Of a stretch of 14,386 bases of DNA, positions 1 through 7,951 are shown piece by piece. Origin of the DNA: an uncultured Bacteroidales bacterium. Its GTDB lineage: Bacteria > Bacteroidota > Bacteroidia > Bacteroidales > Bacteroidaceae. The stretch's first letter is position 1. Every line of letters begins with the position of its first letter. The notes below the pieces were generated by a model. The model had not been told where the DNA came from and ran no database searches. It worked only from the letters and a program-made list of their open reading frames with translations. The translations under genes and the position numbers were made by a program. The stretch spans positions 1-14,386 of the forward strand of contig CALBKR010000030.1 in NCBI GenBank assembly GCA_937896105.1, in the 5' to 3' direction.

Positions 1-375
1 ATAGAAAGTCTCATTGCTCTCACTTGTGGGCTTTGTTTGTGGCGGAGCTTGCCACAGGTTTGTGCCGACCAGAACTATCAGCGCAACTGATGCAGCTATT
101 GATATCCATTGTGCCGTGCGGCCGATAGTACGTGTACTGTTCTTTTGTACCTTTTGGACTCCGCTTCTGTCAGCGATGCTTTTGCCGGTCTGCAGGTAAC
201 CCATTACTGCTTTTATCTCATCGAACTCGGGAGAGTCGCTCTCTTTGCCGGCAAGGAATTGCATCAGCGCCTTCTCATCATCGGTCGTAATTGTGGCCTC
301 GAAGTATCTCTCTGCAAGCTCAAGCCATCTTTCCCGGCTCTCATCCTGTCTCTGTTTTTTTACTCCGTCATTCAT
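1..375 (-). CDS. Putative membrane-anchored anti-sigma protein (partial, C-terminus outside window)
   Basis: Reading the minus strand from the ATG at 375 gives 125 uninterrupted codons to the window edge. The first ~88 residues are hydrophilic and charged, with a segment around residues 23-62 (RYFEATITTDDEKALMQFL and following) that resembles the N-terminal cytoplasmic part of short proteins found beside Bacteroidales ECF sigma genes. One hydrophobic stretch at about residues 91-108 (ISIAASVALIVLVGTNLW) would be a single transmembrane helix, after which the chain should be periplasmic. The ATG overlaps the end of the sigma gene by 8 nt (ATGAATGA), so the two are translationally coupled. I infer that it holds the sigma factor inactive at the membrane. 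It shows no FecR signature in the visible part and no zinc-binding anti-sigma motif (HxxxCxxC). A membrane protein of unrelated function cannot be excluded. Confidence 0.7.
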   Translation of the reverse strand, partial: MNDGVKKQRQDESRERWLELAERYFEATITTDDEKALMQFLAGKESDSPEFDEIKAVMGYLQTGKSIADRSGVQKVQKNSTRTIGRTAQWISIAASVALIVLVGTNLWQAPPQTKPTSESNETFY

Positions 376-874
376 AGCCTTTCTCCTTTCTGTATTGTTC
401 GCGTATCTTTTTTCTTGCCCTTGAGAGGTTCATTCTCACAGCGCTTTCTGTCATCATCATCAGCCGGGCTATCTCTTCTATTTCAACACCCTCGATATCT
501 TTTAACTCTATTATCCTCTTTTGCTGCGGTGTAAGTTCCTTGTCTATCAAACTTTTTACCTCGTTGTACCTTTGCTCCCGTTCTTCTGCTGTTGTCCTGT
601 CGTTGTCCGGCTCTGTGTCGTGTTCCTCGTTGAGCGGCACTGTCTCAATCCTGCGTTTCCTCACCTTGTCTATGCAGATATTATGGACGGTTATGCTTGT
701 CAGTGCTTCGGCCTTGGCTTCGTCGTTTATTGTGTCGCGCCTTGGCCAAAGCCTGCAGAAGGCGTCCTGTAGTGCGTCGGCAGCATCCTCCTCGTTGGGG
801 AGTATCTGCATTGCGGTGTGCAGGAATTTCCTCCGCAGTCTTGTGAAAACCGTTGTCAGTGTCTTGTCGCTCAT
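368..874 (-). CDS. ECF-type RNA polymerase sigma-70 factor
   Basis: This 168-residue protein has the two-domain layout of an ECF (RpoE-like) sigma factor. Sigma region 2 lies at about residues 8-70, with the core-binding motif DAADALQDAFCRLWPRRD. A short acidic linker rich in E, D and N follows. Region 4 lies at about 115-160: LTPQQKRIIELKDIEG, then IEEIARLMMMTESAVRMN and SRARKKIREQY as the helix-turn-helix that reads the -35 region. I chose the ATG at 874 rather than a TTG at 943, because the 23 extra residues (MKKIKKKLLHSGHYSVYIIE...) are not sigma-like and the TTG lies inside a promoter box. The stop codon is embedded in the start of the putative anti-sigma gene. The regulon cannot be told from this window. 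The family call is firm. Confidence 0.92.
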   Translation of the reverse strand: MSDKTLTTVFTRLRRKFLHTAMQILPNEEDAADALQDAFCRLWPRRDTINDEAKAEALTSITVHNICIDKVRKRRIETVPLNEEHDTEPDNDRTTAEEREQRYNEVKSLIDKELTPQQKRIIELKDIEGVEIEEIARLMMMTESAVRMNLSRARKKIREQYRKEKGYE

Positions 875-940
875 TCTTTGGTGTTCTATTATGTAAACGG
901 AATAGTGTCCTGAATGTAACAGTTTTTTTTTGATTTTTTT

Positions 941-948
941 CAAATATA
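941..948 (-). promoter_or_regulatory. Candidate -7 box of the sigma gene promoter
   Basis: On the minus strand this reads TATATTTG, matching the Bacteroidota primary-sigma -7 consensus TAnnTTTG. It lies just past the foldase terminator and 67 nt before the chosen ATG, so transcription would begin near 934. I see no good -33 TTTG partner at 19-21 nt upstream, so the box could be chance in AT-rich DNA, or the gene may use its own ECF promoter instead. Confidence 0.4.
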
Positions 949-951
949 TAA

Positions 952-995
952 AAAAAGGATAGTGACCTTTTTATTTTTAGGTCACTATCCTTTTT
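952..995 (-). terminator. Strong intrinsic terminator after the foldase gene
   Basis: A perfect 16-bp inverted repeat has arms at 952-967 and 980-995 (GGATAGTGACC core, flanked by five A/T pairs) and a 12-nt AT-rich loop. Read on the minus strand it begins 20 nt after the foldase TAA, and the stem ends in a run of T, the classic Rho-independent form. The A/T symmetry would let it work in both directions, but no plus-strand gene precedes it. Confidence 0.9.
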
Positions 996-1014
996 AAGTT
1001 TATGTAGAATTTGA

Positions 1015-3183
1015 TTACAGATATTCGTGAACTCGATTATTGTCGTCGATAGCGTTTTCCAATACGTTCTCAACCTCAAAACCGGAACCTCTTCTATTAT
1101 TGCGAATATACTCGGCTTCAGCATTTGCATCGAACTCACCGGTCTTGGCGGTCTTTGCATTTACCTTTATAACGTAAACGCCGTTCTTTCCCTTAATGGG
1201 CTCGCTTACAGCGCCCTCGCTCATTTCTGCAACAGCCGCACTGATAACCTGCTCGTCTGCAGATGTCTCTGAAATGAATGTGGGCTTCTTGTAATATACA
1301 TCGGAAACAGGCTTACAGGTTATCACATTCTCCATAGCCTTGAGTTCGTCGAGGCTCTTGCCCTTCATCTCTGCAGCGATAAGGTCTGCCCTCTTTTCGT
1401 TTGCAAGGTTGAGTTTTATCCATTCTTTGACCTCATCGAGGCTAACATAACCTTCAGGGGTGATTTTCTTGATTGCGGCAGCTATCATATACCTCCTGTT
1501 GCCAATCGAGTAGTCATAAATTTCGGAAAGTTCACCGGCTTTTCTGCCTCCCAAAACCCATCTGAGCAAATCTCTTGTTCCTGGTATGCCGGCGATGTTT
1601 GCGCTGTTTGCATCAACTATTACCTGCTGTGCATTGTATGTTTCGTTCTCAAGCAACTTCTCGGGTGTCTTGTTAGCTGCAAGGAACTGGCCGAATTTAC
1701 CGTACTCCTTGTTGTATGTGTCGGCACTGATAGTGATTCTGCGTTTGATGATGAATGGGTCATAAACCTCTACGGAACCCTTTCTGTCCATAACCTGGAA
1801 GATGAACTTTGTGTTTTCGTCGATTTCCAGTACATCATATACATCCTTCTTGGCTGTGTACAGCTTTGTCTGTGCCTCGGGAGTTGTGATGCGACCCCTG
1901 TAGTTTATGAAATTGCGTGTATTAAGCTCAATTGTATCAGAGTAGTAGTTCTTGGCAACCTCATCAAACTTGATATTCTTCTTCAGGTCGTTAAGGAGGC
2001 TGTCCACGGTTGCATTGAGCAACTCATCTGACTCGCTCTGTACTATGATACTGCGGAACTTGATTGTTTCCGGAACATTGGTTCTTCTGATGTTCTTGAC
2101 TACATTGTAGGTGTTGTTGTTGTCGATGTATGGAGCGGATACCTCGCCGGCAGCACATTTTACAATTTCTATAGAGTCGCTGCCAAAAGCATTGGCATTC
2201 AACAGGTAGCCATAGTAAGGAACCTCTGTTGCAGAGTATATCTCAATATCCCTTACGTCAACATTGCCATTTCTCAAAGAGTCTGCATAAGTATTTATCT
2301 TATTGCTCAATTTGTCAAGTTCCTTGCTTGTAGGTTTGATTTCCTGGTTTATGAATACAACCTCGTATTGTGTTGTAGGAACTTTGAACATATCTTTGTT
2401 CGCATTGTAGAATGCAGCAATTTCCTCATCGCTTATAGTGACCTTTTCGTTGGGGTAGTTCGCCATAGGGTATGTTACAACCTCTATGTCGTGTGTGTTC
2501 TTGTTGAGGTTGAAGTTTCTCTCGGCAAGAGCTCTGTTTGTGGTCATTGCGCTTTGTGAATAGAGTTGCTGTAGCTTTGTGCTGACAATGTCGCAGGCGA
2601 TGCTCTGTTGGAAGAAATCGAATGCAACATAAAGGTCGTTAAGGTATTCGATAGCATCGTTTATGTTGCTTGGAGATTCCTGTCCACTCTGCATCATCAT
2701 CTGAATCTGTAATTCGAGTTGTGAGAATATACCAGGGTTGAATGTTCCCTCTTGAGCGATGAAAACCCAAGGCATTATGGTTGTACCCTCCTGTGCAAAG
2801 CGATTCCAATAAGCCCAGTTATTGCTCATTATGAATGACTGCACATCCTCGGGAGTCACCTCCAGCCCTGCATTCTTTGCCAAGCTAAGGTATGCACTTG
2901 ATTTCTTGAAATATTCCCACGTGATATTTGTTATCTGTTCCTGGTCACCCTCGTCAAGGTTTCTCTTGCCTGTGAGGACTGAGTAATACTTCTCGCATTT
3001 GTTACGAAGGTCATAGAACTCATTTACAGTAATTTCCTTGCCATTGACCGAACCGATAGTGGGTTCTTCGGGTGCCTTCTGGAAAAGTTTTACAATGTCT
3101 CCTGCTATGAACGCGAAAAGCGCAATGCCGACGAAGGCAATGAGCAGTGAGCCTTTGTTACGTAGCTTTTGTAATGTAGCCAT
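1015..3183 (-). CDS. SurA/PpiD-like periplasmic peptidyl-prolyl isomerase-family foldase
   Basis: This 722-residue protein is probably anchored in the inner membrane by one N-terminal helix (about residues 10-29, LLIAFVGIALFAFIAGDIV) and faces the periplasm. A SurA_N-like chaperone region follows (about 35-250), opening with the typical VNGKEITVNEFYDLRN. A parvulin-like domain lies at about 373-470, and the end of a second one at about 620-690 (EMSEGAVSEPIKGKNGVYVI). The architecture and length match the Bacteroidales protein annotated as peptidylprolyl isomerase, which is thought to help outer-membrane proteins fold. The first parvulin unit seems to lack the usual active-site residues: HILV is RSIIV at 377-381, GGDLGWF is NYRGRIT near 427-433, and the late GYH is KFIF at 459-462. 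That suggests chaperone activity without catalysis. I chose the ATG at 3183 over a TTG at 3189 because MATLQKLRNKG is the family's usual start. It has its own promoter and terminator. Confidence 0.88.
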   Translation of the reverse strand: MATLQKLRNKGSLLIAFVGIALFAFIAGDIVKLFQKAPEEPTIGSVNGKEITVNEFYDLRNKCEKYYSVLTGKRNLDEGDQEQITNITWEYFKKSSAYLSLAKNAGLEVTPEDVQSFIMSNNWAYWNRFAQEGTTIMPWVFIAQEGTFNPGIFSQLELQIQMMMQSGQESPSNINDAIEYLNDLYVAFDFFQQSIACDIVSTKLQQLYSQSAMTTNRALAERNFNLNKNTHDIEVVTYPMANYPNEKVTISDEEIAAFYNANKDMFKVPTTQYEVVFINQEIKPTSKELDKLSNKINTYADSLRNGNVDVRDIEIYSATEVPYYGYLLNANAFGSDSIEIVKCAAGEVSAPYIDNNNTYNVVKNIRRTNVPETIKFRSIIVQSESDELLNATVDSLLNDLKKNIKFDEVAKNYYSDTIELNTRNFINYRGRITTPEAQTKLYTAKKDVYDVLEIDENTKFIFQVMDRKGSVEVYDPFIIKRRITISADTYNKEYGKFGQFLAANKTPEKLLENETYNAQQVIVDANSANIAGIPGTRDLLRWVLGGRKAGELSEIYDYSIGNRRYMIAAAIKKITPEGYVSLDEVKEWIKLNLANEKRADLIAAEMKGKSLDELKAMENVITCKPVSDVYYKKPTFISETSADEQVISAAVAEMSEGAVSEPIKGKNGVYVIKVNAKTAKTGEFDANAEAEYIRNNRRGSGFEVENVLENAIDDNNRVHEYL

Positions 3184-3230
3184 AGTCAAATTTTATTTTT
3201 AGTTTATATATTTTTATACGTACAACAGGG

Positions 3231-3238
3231 CAAAGTTA
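3231..3238 (-). promoter_or_regulatory. Candidate promoter -7 box of the foldase gene
   Basis: The minus strand reads TAACTTTG followed by C, a perfect match to the Bacteroidota TAnnTTTG(C) element. It is 47 nt upstream of the ATG at 3183, giving a leader of about 40 nt that is AT-rich and has no Shine-Dalgarno sequence. No clear -33 TTTG is present at the usual 19-21 nt spacing. Confidence 0.6.
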
Positions 3239-3283
3239 CTAAAATGCTTTGAATTTCGGTAATAGTTAAGCAAAAAGTTAACG

Positions 3284-3329
3284 AAAAAATGGGCGAAAAA
3301 TGCTGTTTTTGCAATTTTTACCCATTTTT
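3284..3329 (-). terminator. Probable terminator at the end of the coaX-corC operon
   Basis: An imperfect AT-rich hairpin has arms at 3284-3303 and 3311-3329. Each arm contains AAAAATGGG or its complement and GC at the tip, with a loop of about 7 nt. On the minus strand it starts about 70 nt after the CorC-like stop codon and ends in a T run (CCCATTTTTTCG). One arm carries CG where the other has a single T, so the stem has a small bulge. It also separates this operon from the foldase promoter. Confidence 0.65.
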
Positions 3330-3400
3330 CTGAAAAGCTGTGTCAGTACAGTTCTTTGCTAATTGTATTGCATAGCATTCCTTTTGTATGCCGGGTACTG

Positions 3401-4663
3401 TTAACCGGCAATGGATAGCTTGACAAGCTCGATTTTTGTGCTACGTTGTTTGATAGGCTTTATCTTGTATTTGCCTATGCTTATTGTCTCGTTCAGTTGC
3501 GGGAAACGCTGGTGGTGTGCAAGGATGAAACCACCCAAGGTCTGGTATTCATCCGATTCGGGGATGTCGAGGCTGAACAGTTCGTTTATTCGTTCAATCT
3601 CAAGTCGTCCCGAGAGTATATACTCATTGTTGCCCAATGATTTGGCTGTCAGGTTCTGGTTGTCGTGCTCGTCCTCGATTTCACCGATAATCTCCTCTAC
3701 AAGGTCTTCGAGCGAGATGATACCCGATGTGCCGCCGAATTCGTCAACGACAACTGCGAGCGATTTCTTCTGCTGCATCAGGGTGCGCATAAGTTTCTGT
3801 GCTGAAAGTGTTTCGGGAACAATAGGCATTTTGCATATCTTGTGCTGCCATTTCTTGTTCAGACGGAACAGCTCAGATGAATGTATGTAGCCTATGATGT
3901 CGTCGATATTCTCCTTGTAGACAACGATTTTAGAGTGTCCGGATTCAATGAACACGGATTTGAGGTCTTCAAGCGGAGTGTTATATTCTACGGCCTCGAT
4001 TTCGGTACGGGGGACAAGGCAATCCCTTACCTTGATATTCGAGAAATCAAGTGCGTTTTGGAATATGAGCACATCGTTGTCTATTTTTTCTTCTTCGTCG
4101 GCGTTTTCAATGGATGAGAGTATTAGGTTGTTCAGTTCGGTCTTTGTAAAGGTCGTGTCGCGCGTCTCATCCTTTATCTTGACTCCAATCAGGCGCAGCA
4201 ACAGTGTAGAACAAACGGTAGTGAAACGCGAGAGCGGGTATAGGATTATATATATCGGGTATGTTATCAAAGCAAAACGCTTCAGTGAGCGGTTGGGGTT
4301 TGTGCGGAACAGTGCTTTGGGGATGAATTCACCTGTAAAGATGATGACAATGGTCGATATTAAAGTCTCGAGCAACAGGTTCAGCGATGCTGTCCCCTCG
4401 AGTCCGCTAAGGATAGTGGCGTTGAGTAGCTGAGCCATCAGCATACCATAAATGACAATTGATATGTTGTTGCCTACTAAAAGCGTGGATATGAAATTGT
4501 TGCTCTTCGAGTAGAATTTGTTTATGACAAAAGATGTCATTGAACGGTTGTTCTGGTCGATGCCGAGAAGCAGCCTGTTCGATGACACGAACGCAATCTC
4601 CATTCCCGAGAAAAGCGCCGAAAACAGTATTGTGATAGTAAGTGATAAAACCAGTGTCAGCAT
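3401..4663 (-). CDS. CNNM/CorC-family membrane protein (hemolysin-family, DUF21 + CBS pair + CorC_HlyC)
   Basis: This 420-residue inner-membrane protein has the full CNNM/CorC order. A DUF21 transmembrane module comes first (about residues 1-185), with helices near 2-22, 61-83, 93-115 and 130-150 and the conserved FSGMEIAFVSSNR and FTGEFIPKALFR. A pair of cytosolic CBS domains follows (about 215-335), the second carrying VVVDEFGGTSGIISLEDLVE. The C-terminal CorC_HlyC domain is at about 345-418. Family members are implicated in Mg2+ (sometimes Co2+) export or homeostasis, with the CBS pair binding nucleotides; hemolysin is a historic name and does not imply a toxin. GldE of gliding Bacteroidota belongs to the same family, but nothing here shows a gliding role. 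It starts 14 nt after the lptC stop and is last in its operon. The substrate is not determinable from sequence. Confidence 0.92.
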   Translation of the reverse strand: MLTLVLSLTITILFSALFSGMEIAFVSSNRLLLGIDQNNRSMTSFVINKFYSKSNNFISTLLVGNNISIVIYGMLMAQLLNATILSGLEGTASLNLLLETLISTIVIIFTGEFIPKALFRTNPNRSLKRFALITYPIYIILYPLSRFTTVCSTLLLRLIGVKIKDETRDTTFTKTELNNLILSSIENADEEEKIDNDVLIFQNALDFSNIKVRDCLVPRTEIEAVEYNTPLEDLKSVFIESGHSKIVVYKENIDDIIGYIHSSELFRLNKKWQHKICKMPIVPETLSAQKLMRTLMQQKKSLAVVVDEFGGTSGIISLEDLVEEIIGEIEDEHDNQNLTAKSLGNNEYILSGRLEIERINELFSLDIPESDEYQTLGGFILAHHQRFPQLNETISIGKYKIKPIKQRSTKIELVKLSIAG

Positions 4664-4677
4664 AATCTTGAAAACCT

Positions 4678-5265
4678 TTATTTGTCGTCGACGGTGTAAA
4701 TGCCTTTTGTGTTTCTAATCTGCCACACCGAAAGATCCTGGTTTGATGAAAAACCGATACCTTCGGTAACCTGATCTTCCTGTTCAACCCTAATATATGC
4801 ATCGGAGTAAATTATCTTTTCGTCCTGGTCCCAATACATCAGGTCGGTGTAGAACCGTTGGCCTTTAGGGTTGGTCATATTGACATTCCCAATGAGTTTC
4901 CACAACTTCATTTTATTGTAATAGAATGCGCTGTCGCATTTTATTGTTGCTTCAATGTTCATCAGTGTGTCATATTTCTCGAGATATATACCCTTTTCGA
5001 ATGCCCAGAATGGCGGATTGCGCTTGCTGTACACGAACCATTCGTCGGCGTCTATCTTGTAGCTGATACGTCCCGAGTCGCTGATTGTAGTGCTCACATC
5101 GTAGGTGCTCATAATGGCAATGGAGTCAGGCTCCTCAAACGATGAGACAATGCCTCGTGGAGTATCTTGACACGAAGATAGAAAAACCAGTACAACAACT
5201 GCCATTACGGCAGTTGTTGTACAAGATATAAGTCTGCTTGTTTTAGCGGATAGTAGTCGTTTCAT
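4678..5265 (-). CDS. lptC: LPS export ABC transporter periplasmic protein LptC
   Basis: This 195-residue protein is the LptC member of the Lpt bridge that carries lipopolysaccharide from the inner membrane (LptBFG) towards LptA and LptD. It has a basic N-terminus, a hydrophobic segment at about 19-30 and a lipobox-like LSSC ending at Cys32, so it may be a lipoprotein rather than a transmembrane protein as in E. coli. The rest is a beta-jellyroll-type sequence of short strands, with Bacteroidales LptC landmarks such as WAFEKGIYLEKYD and DLMYWDQDEKIIYSDAYIRV. Its ATG sits 23 nt inside the end of the TPR gene, implying coupled translation, and the CorC-like gene follows after 14 nt. A strong hairpin lies within the signal-sequence codons. 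The call is confident; the lipidation is inference. Confidence 0.9.
   Translation of the reverse strand: MKRLLSAKTSRLISCTTTAVMAVVVLVFLSSCQDTPRGIVSSFEEPDSIAIMSTYDVSTTISDSGRISYKIDADEWFVYSKRNPPFWAFEKGIYLEKYDTLMNIEATIKCDSAFYYNKMKLWKLIGNVNMTNPKGQRFYTDLMYWDQDEKIIYSDAYIRVEQEDQVTEGIGFSSNQDLSVWQIRNTKGIYTVDDK
5190..5222. repeat. Perfect 14-bp inverted repeat inside the lptC signal-sequence codons
   Basis: Arms at 5190-5203 (GTACAACAACTGCC) and 5209-5222 are exact complements around a 5-nt loop. In lptC mRNA this hairpin covers about codons 15-26, which encode the hydrophobic core (TTTAVMAVVV), starting some 43 nt after the start codon. It has no T-run and lies within a coding region, so it is not a conventional terminator. 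Part of it follows from runs of Val and Thr codons, but an exact 14-bp match is more than those amino acids require. Confidence 0.85.
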
Positions 5266-6664
5266 TTATCCAACCGCCGATAGTTACTTTTTCACCGGTC
5301 TTGTAACCCTTCATAAAGAGTTCCTCGGGTGAAGGAGTATACTTCTTGTAGGTCGCTATAAGCTTGTTTGCTTCATTTCTTACAGAAGGGTCAACATTCT
5401 TCGCACGCTCAAGACGGTCAATGCACAGGTAGTATGTACAATTGTTGAGTGTGTTGTCGTCGCTCCAGGTTGGAGTTGCAGCATAGCACTGTGCGATGAG
5501 GATGTGTGGCTCGCCGTACTTTGAGTTGAGCGAGAGAGCCTTCTGCGCATACGAACGTGCCTTGCTGAACTTGTTGAGGTTGTAGTAGATATCTGCAACC
5601 TTGTAGCAGAGTTCCGACTTGTTTGTCACACTGGCCTCAAGCTCAATAGCCTGGTCGAAGAACTCCATTGCTTTCTCAATCTCGCCCTTCTTGAAGTAGC
5701 GGTAACCGCAACCCATAGCAGCCTTTGATGTCGGCGCAATTGCAAGCGCATATTCCGATGCCGTGAGGTAAGCGTCCTGGTTTGTACACTTCAGCATAGC
5801 CATAACCGAGATTACCTTATTCAAGTACTCGATATTGTCCTTGTTGGCCTCAATGGCGGGAGCGTATATTCTGTCAAGGTCTTCACAAGAAGCAGCGCCG
5901 CTGTTGATGAAATAGGCATCGATGTTGCTCTTTGCAACGCGTGATGCATCAATCATCTTGCCGTACTTGACGGCATTGATGCTGTCCTTGGAATTTCCCT
6001 TCTCGGCATACCTCTTCTCGCACAGCTCAATGTTGTCGTGATACTTGTCGAGCACATCAACAATGTATACCGATGCGTTGAGGTAGTCCTCGATAATCTG
6101 CTCTCCGTGGCTGGGGTCGTTCTTGTATTTAAGACCCGAGTACTTCATAAACAGCTCGGTCACTACATACTCCGACTGACCCTTCTCGAGCTCTACCGAT
6201 TTTGCGAGCATTGCATAGACTGTGTCTACCGGAGCATCCTTGTGGTACTTCAGGTAGTCTATGACCTTACGACCGAGAATCTGGCCTTCCGACAACTTTG
6301 TCTTTGTAATCTCCTGCAGCTTGTCAAGGTATTTGAGCTCCTGGTCATACACGGCAATAAGCATATCGATATACTCGGCCTTCTTTTGTGGGTCGGCCTC
6401 TTTTGCAATGAAATCTGTTAGAATCTTTATACCGTTGGTATAGGTATCCACACGTGCAACGGGGAATTCGTCAAAAAGAACTTTCCAAGCTTCGTATGCA
6501 ATCTTGTACTGTCCGTTCTTTACGTTCGTGTTCATAATGCTGATGCTCTGTTTGCATCGTGTAGTGTCTTCTCCCTGTCCGAAACGGTACGGGTTGGTGA
6601 TGCCATTCTGGGCATTCACGGAAAGTGTTGCCAATGCAATGAATGCAAAAAATAGTTTCTTCAT
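5243..6664 (-). CDS. Secreted tetratricopeptide-repeat protein
   Basis: This 473-residue protein has a Sec signal peptide (MKKLFFAFIALATLSVNAQ, cleavage likely after NA or AQ), so it acts in the periplasm or at the outer membrane. The body is almost entirely helical. Clear TPR units lie at about residues 315-385, for example AAMGCGYRYFKKGEIEKAME and ADIYYNLNKFSKARSYAQKA, with weaker helical repeats before. It ends in a short, beta-prone tail (GEKVTIGGWINETTTIR). TPR proteins are scaffolds for protein-protein contacts; the partner is not known. Position between an outer-membrane barrel gene and lptC in one transcription unit suggests an envelope-assembly role. The start codon is 36 nt after the barrel gene stop, and the 3' end overlaps lptC by 23 nt. 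No enzymatic motif is visible. Confidence 0.85.
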   Translation of the reverse strand: MKKLFFAFIALATLSVNAQNGITNPYRFGQGEDTTRCKQSISIMNTNVKNGQYKIAYEAWKVLFDEFPVARVDTYTNGIKILTDFIAKEADPQKKAEYIDMLIAVYDQELKYLDKLQEITKTKLSEGQILGRKVIDYLKYHKDAPVDTVYAMLAKSVELEKGQSEYVVTELFMKYSGLKYKNDPSHGEQIIEDYLNASVYIVDVLDKYHDNIELCEKRYAEKGNSKDSINAVKYGKMIDASRVAKSNIDAYFINSGAASCEDLDRIYAPAIEANKDNIEYLNKVISVMAMLKCTNQDAYLTASEYALAIAPTSKAAMGCGYRYFKKGEIEKAMEFFDQAIELEASVTNKSELCYKVADIYYNLNKFSKARSYAQKALSLNSKYGEPHILIAQCYAATPTWSDDNTLNNCTYYLCIDRLERAKNVDPSVRNEANKLIATYKKYTPSPEELFMKGYKTGEKVTIGGWINETTTIR

Positions 6665-6700
6665 ATCTTTATCGTATTTGAATTTGTTTTTCTTAATAAT

Positions 6701-7951
6701 TTATCTGACTCTCAACTTCATAAACCAGCTCTCGTTGAATGTTATTCCGATGTTTATCCTCAGATAGTTCTCGGTTATCAGCCCTGCCGAGCGTGGCGCC
6801 AAATGGACAAATTGTCCCGATATGTGCAGTGTCGCGTGGCTATAGCTGTTGTTGTTATTGTAGAAGGGTATCGAAACGCCTGCGCTGACACCATATTCAT
6901 CACACCCTTCGAGCCCATTTATTTTGGTATATGGCTGTGCATAGTATACACCGGCTCTGTAGCTCATCATCTTGAACAGGTTCTTCGATATCTCGTTTGG
7001 CGAGTATGCCGCTCCGACCGAAATTCTGCTCCTGTCTACTCCGACACCGTTCTCCTTGCCGAAGAAGGTCGAGCTGCTCCATTGCTGGAATGTGTAGTCG
7101 GCACCGATGCTCCATTGGTTATTGTAGCTATAGACAAAACCTGCACCATAGCTGTGCGGCAGGTGGAAACCATTGATTATGGGGGTGGTGTTGGTCGCGC
7201 CCGATGTGGTCTCTGTTAAACTTGCCTTTGCATTCAGGCTATGCCCAAGCGAGTATGTGGCTCCAAGTGTCAGCTTCTGCTTCTTTGTGAGGTTTGCCAT
7301 AAACTGCAACCCGAAATCTACCTTGTAGTTCTTTATCTTGGCCTCGTATGTCCTTGAACGGTCGGTGCTGTTTGCAAAATCGATGTTCACCTGGTGCGTG
7401 ATGTCGCCATATATGTACGAACCCATCACACCGGCCGAAACCCAGCGGAAAGGTTTCCAGGCAATTCCTAAATAGGGCTGGTATATGCCGCCTGTACCGT
7501 TGTATGAGCTTGTATATGCTTCATCGGCTCCTTGTTTCGATGTGTTGCTGAAAGAGTAACCGACATTGGAGTAGGGCAGGAAACCGGCCGACATTCCAAG
7601 GTTCTTGCAAATGCGGAACTGTATCGCCAGGTAGTCGAAACTTGCATTCTTTGCATTTATACGCTTGCTGCCCTCCTTGAAGTTTACATTCTGCAATGAG
7701 AAACCAGCCTCAAAGAGCATTGTCAGCGTGTCGGCCTCGGAAAAGGATGCCGGGTTAAGTATGTTTATGTAACTGTGGCTGCGTAGACCATAGCCAAGCC
7801 CGCCCATCTGGCGGTTGATGCCGAGGCTCTGGTCCGACAATATGCCCACACCGTAACGTGAGTACGGCGAGTTTATTCCATTATCGGCATATGCACCGAT
7901 AAAGGAGAGCATTATTGCAACAGCGGCCAATATTCTTTTAATCATTGTCAT
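6701..7951 (-). CDS. Outer-membrane beta-barrel protein (FadL/OmpP1-like)
   Basis: This protein of about 416 residues has a signal peptide (MTMIKRILAAVAIMLSFIG, cleavage after AYA) and then a long alternation of short amphipathic strands rich in Gly, Tyr, Ser and Asn, typical of a transmembrane beta-barrel. The mature N-terminus (NGINSPYSRYGVG ... MGGLGYGLRS ... INILNPASFSEADTLTMLFE) resembles the NPA-containing hatch region of FadL-type channels, so uptake or export of a hydrophobic molecule is possible but unproven. Strand-like repeats such as KLTLGATYSLGHSLNAKASL and WSIGADYTFQQWSSSTFFG run to the end. Two in-frame ATGs are possible, at 7951 or 7945; I used the first, giving a 14-nt overlap with coaX. 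A TTG at 7957 is unlikely. It is conserved beside coaX in Bacteroidales; specific function unknown. Confidence 0.82.
   Translation of the reverse strand: MTMIKRILAAVAIMLSFIGAYADNGINSPYSRYGVGILSDQSLGINRQMGGLGYGLRSHSYINILNPASFSEADTLTMLFEAGFSLQNVNFKEGSKRINAKNASFDYLAIQFRICKNLGMSAGFLPYSNVGYSFSNTSKQGADEAYTSSYNGTGGIYQPYLGIAWKPFRWVSAGVMGSYIYGDITHQVNIDFANSTDRSRTYEAKIKNYKVDFGLQFMANLTKKQKLTLGATYSLGHSLNAKASLTETTSGATNTTPIINGFHLPHSYGAGFVYSYNNQWSIGADYTFQQWSSSTFFGKENGVGVDRSRISVGAAYSPNEISKNLFKMMSYRAGVYYAQPYTKINGLEGCDEYGVSAGVSIPFYNNNNSYSHATLHISGQFVHLAPRSAGLITENYLRINIGITFNESWFMKLRVR

Noticed and set aside
875..943. N-terminal extension of the sigma factor from a TTG.
   Set aside because: The TTG lies inside the TATATTTG promoter-like box, and the added residues do not fit sigma region 2.
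681..1160. Minus-strand open frame of 159 codons across the end of the foldase gene, its terminator and the start of the sigma gene.
   Set aside because: It crosses two well-supported genes in another frame and a strong terminator, and its product has no recognisable features.
3411..3890. Plus-strand open frames opposite the CorC-like gene.
   Set aside because: They are antisense shadows of a clear CNNM/CorC gene and have low-complexity Ser/Arg-rich products without domains.
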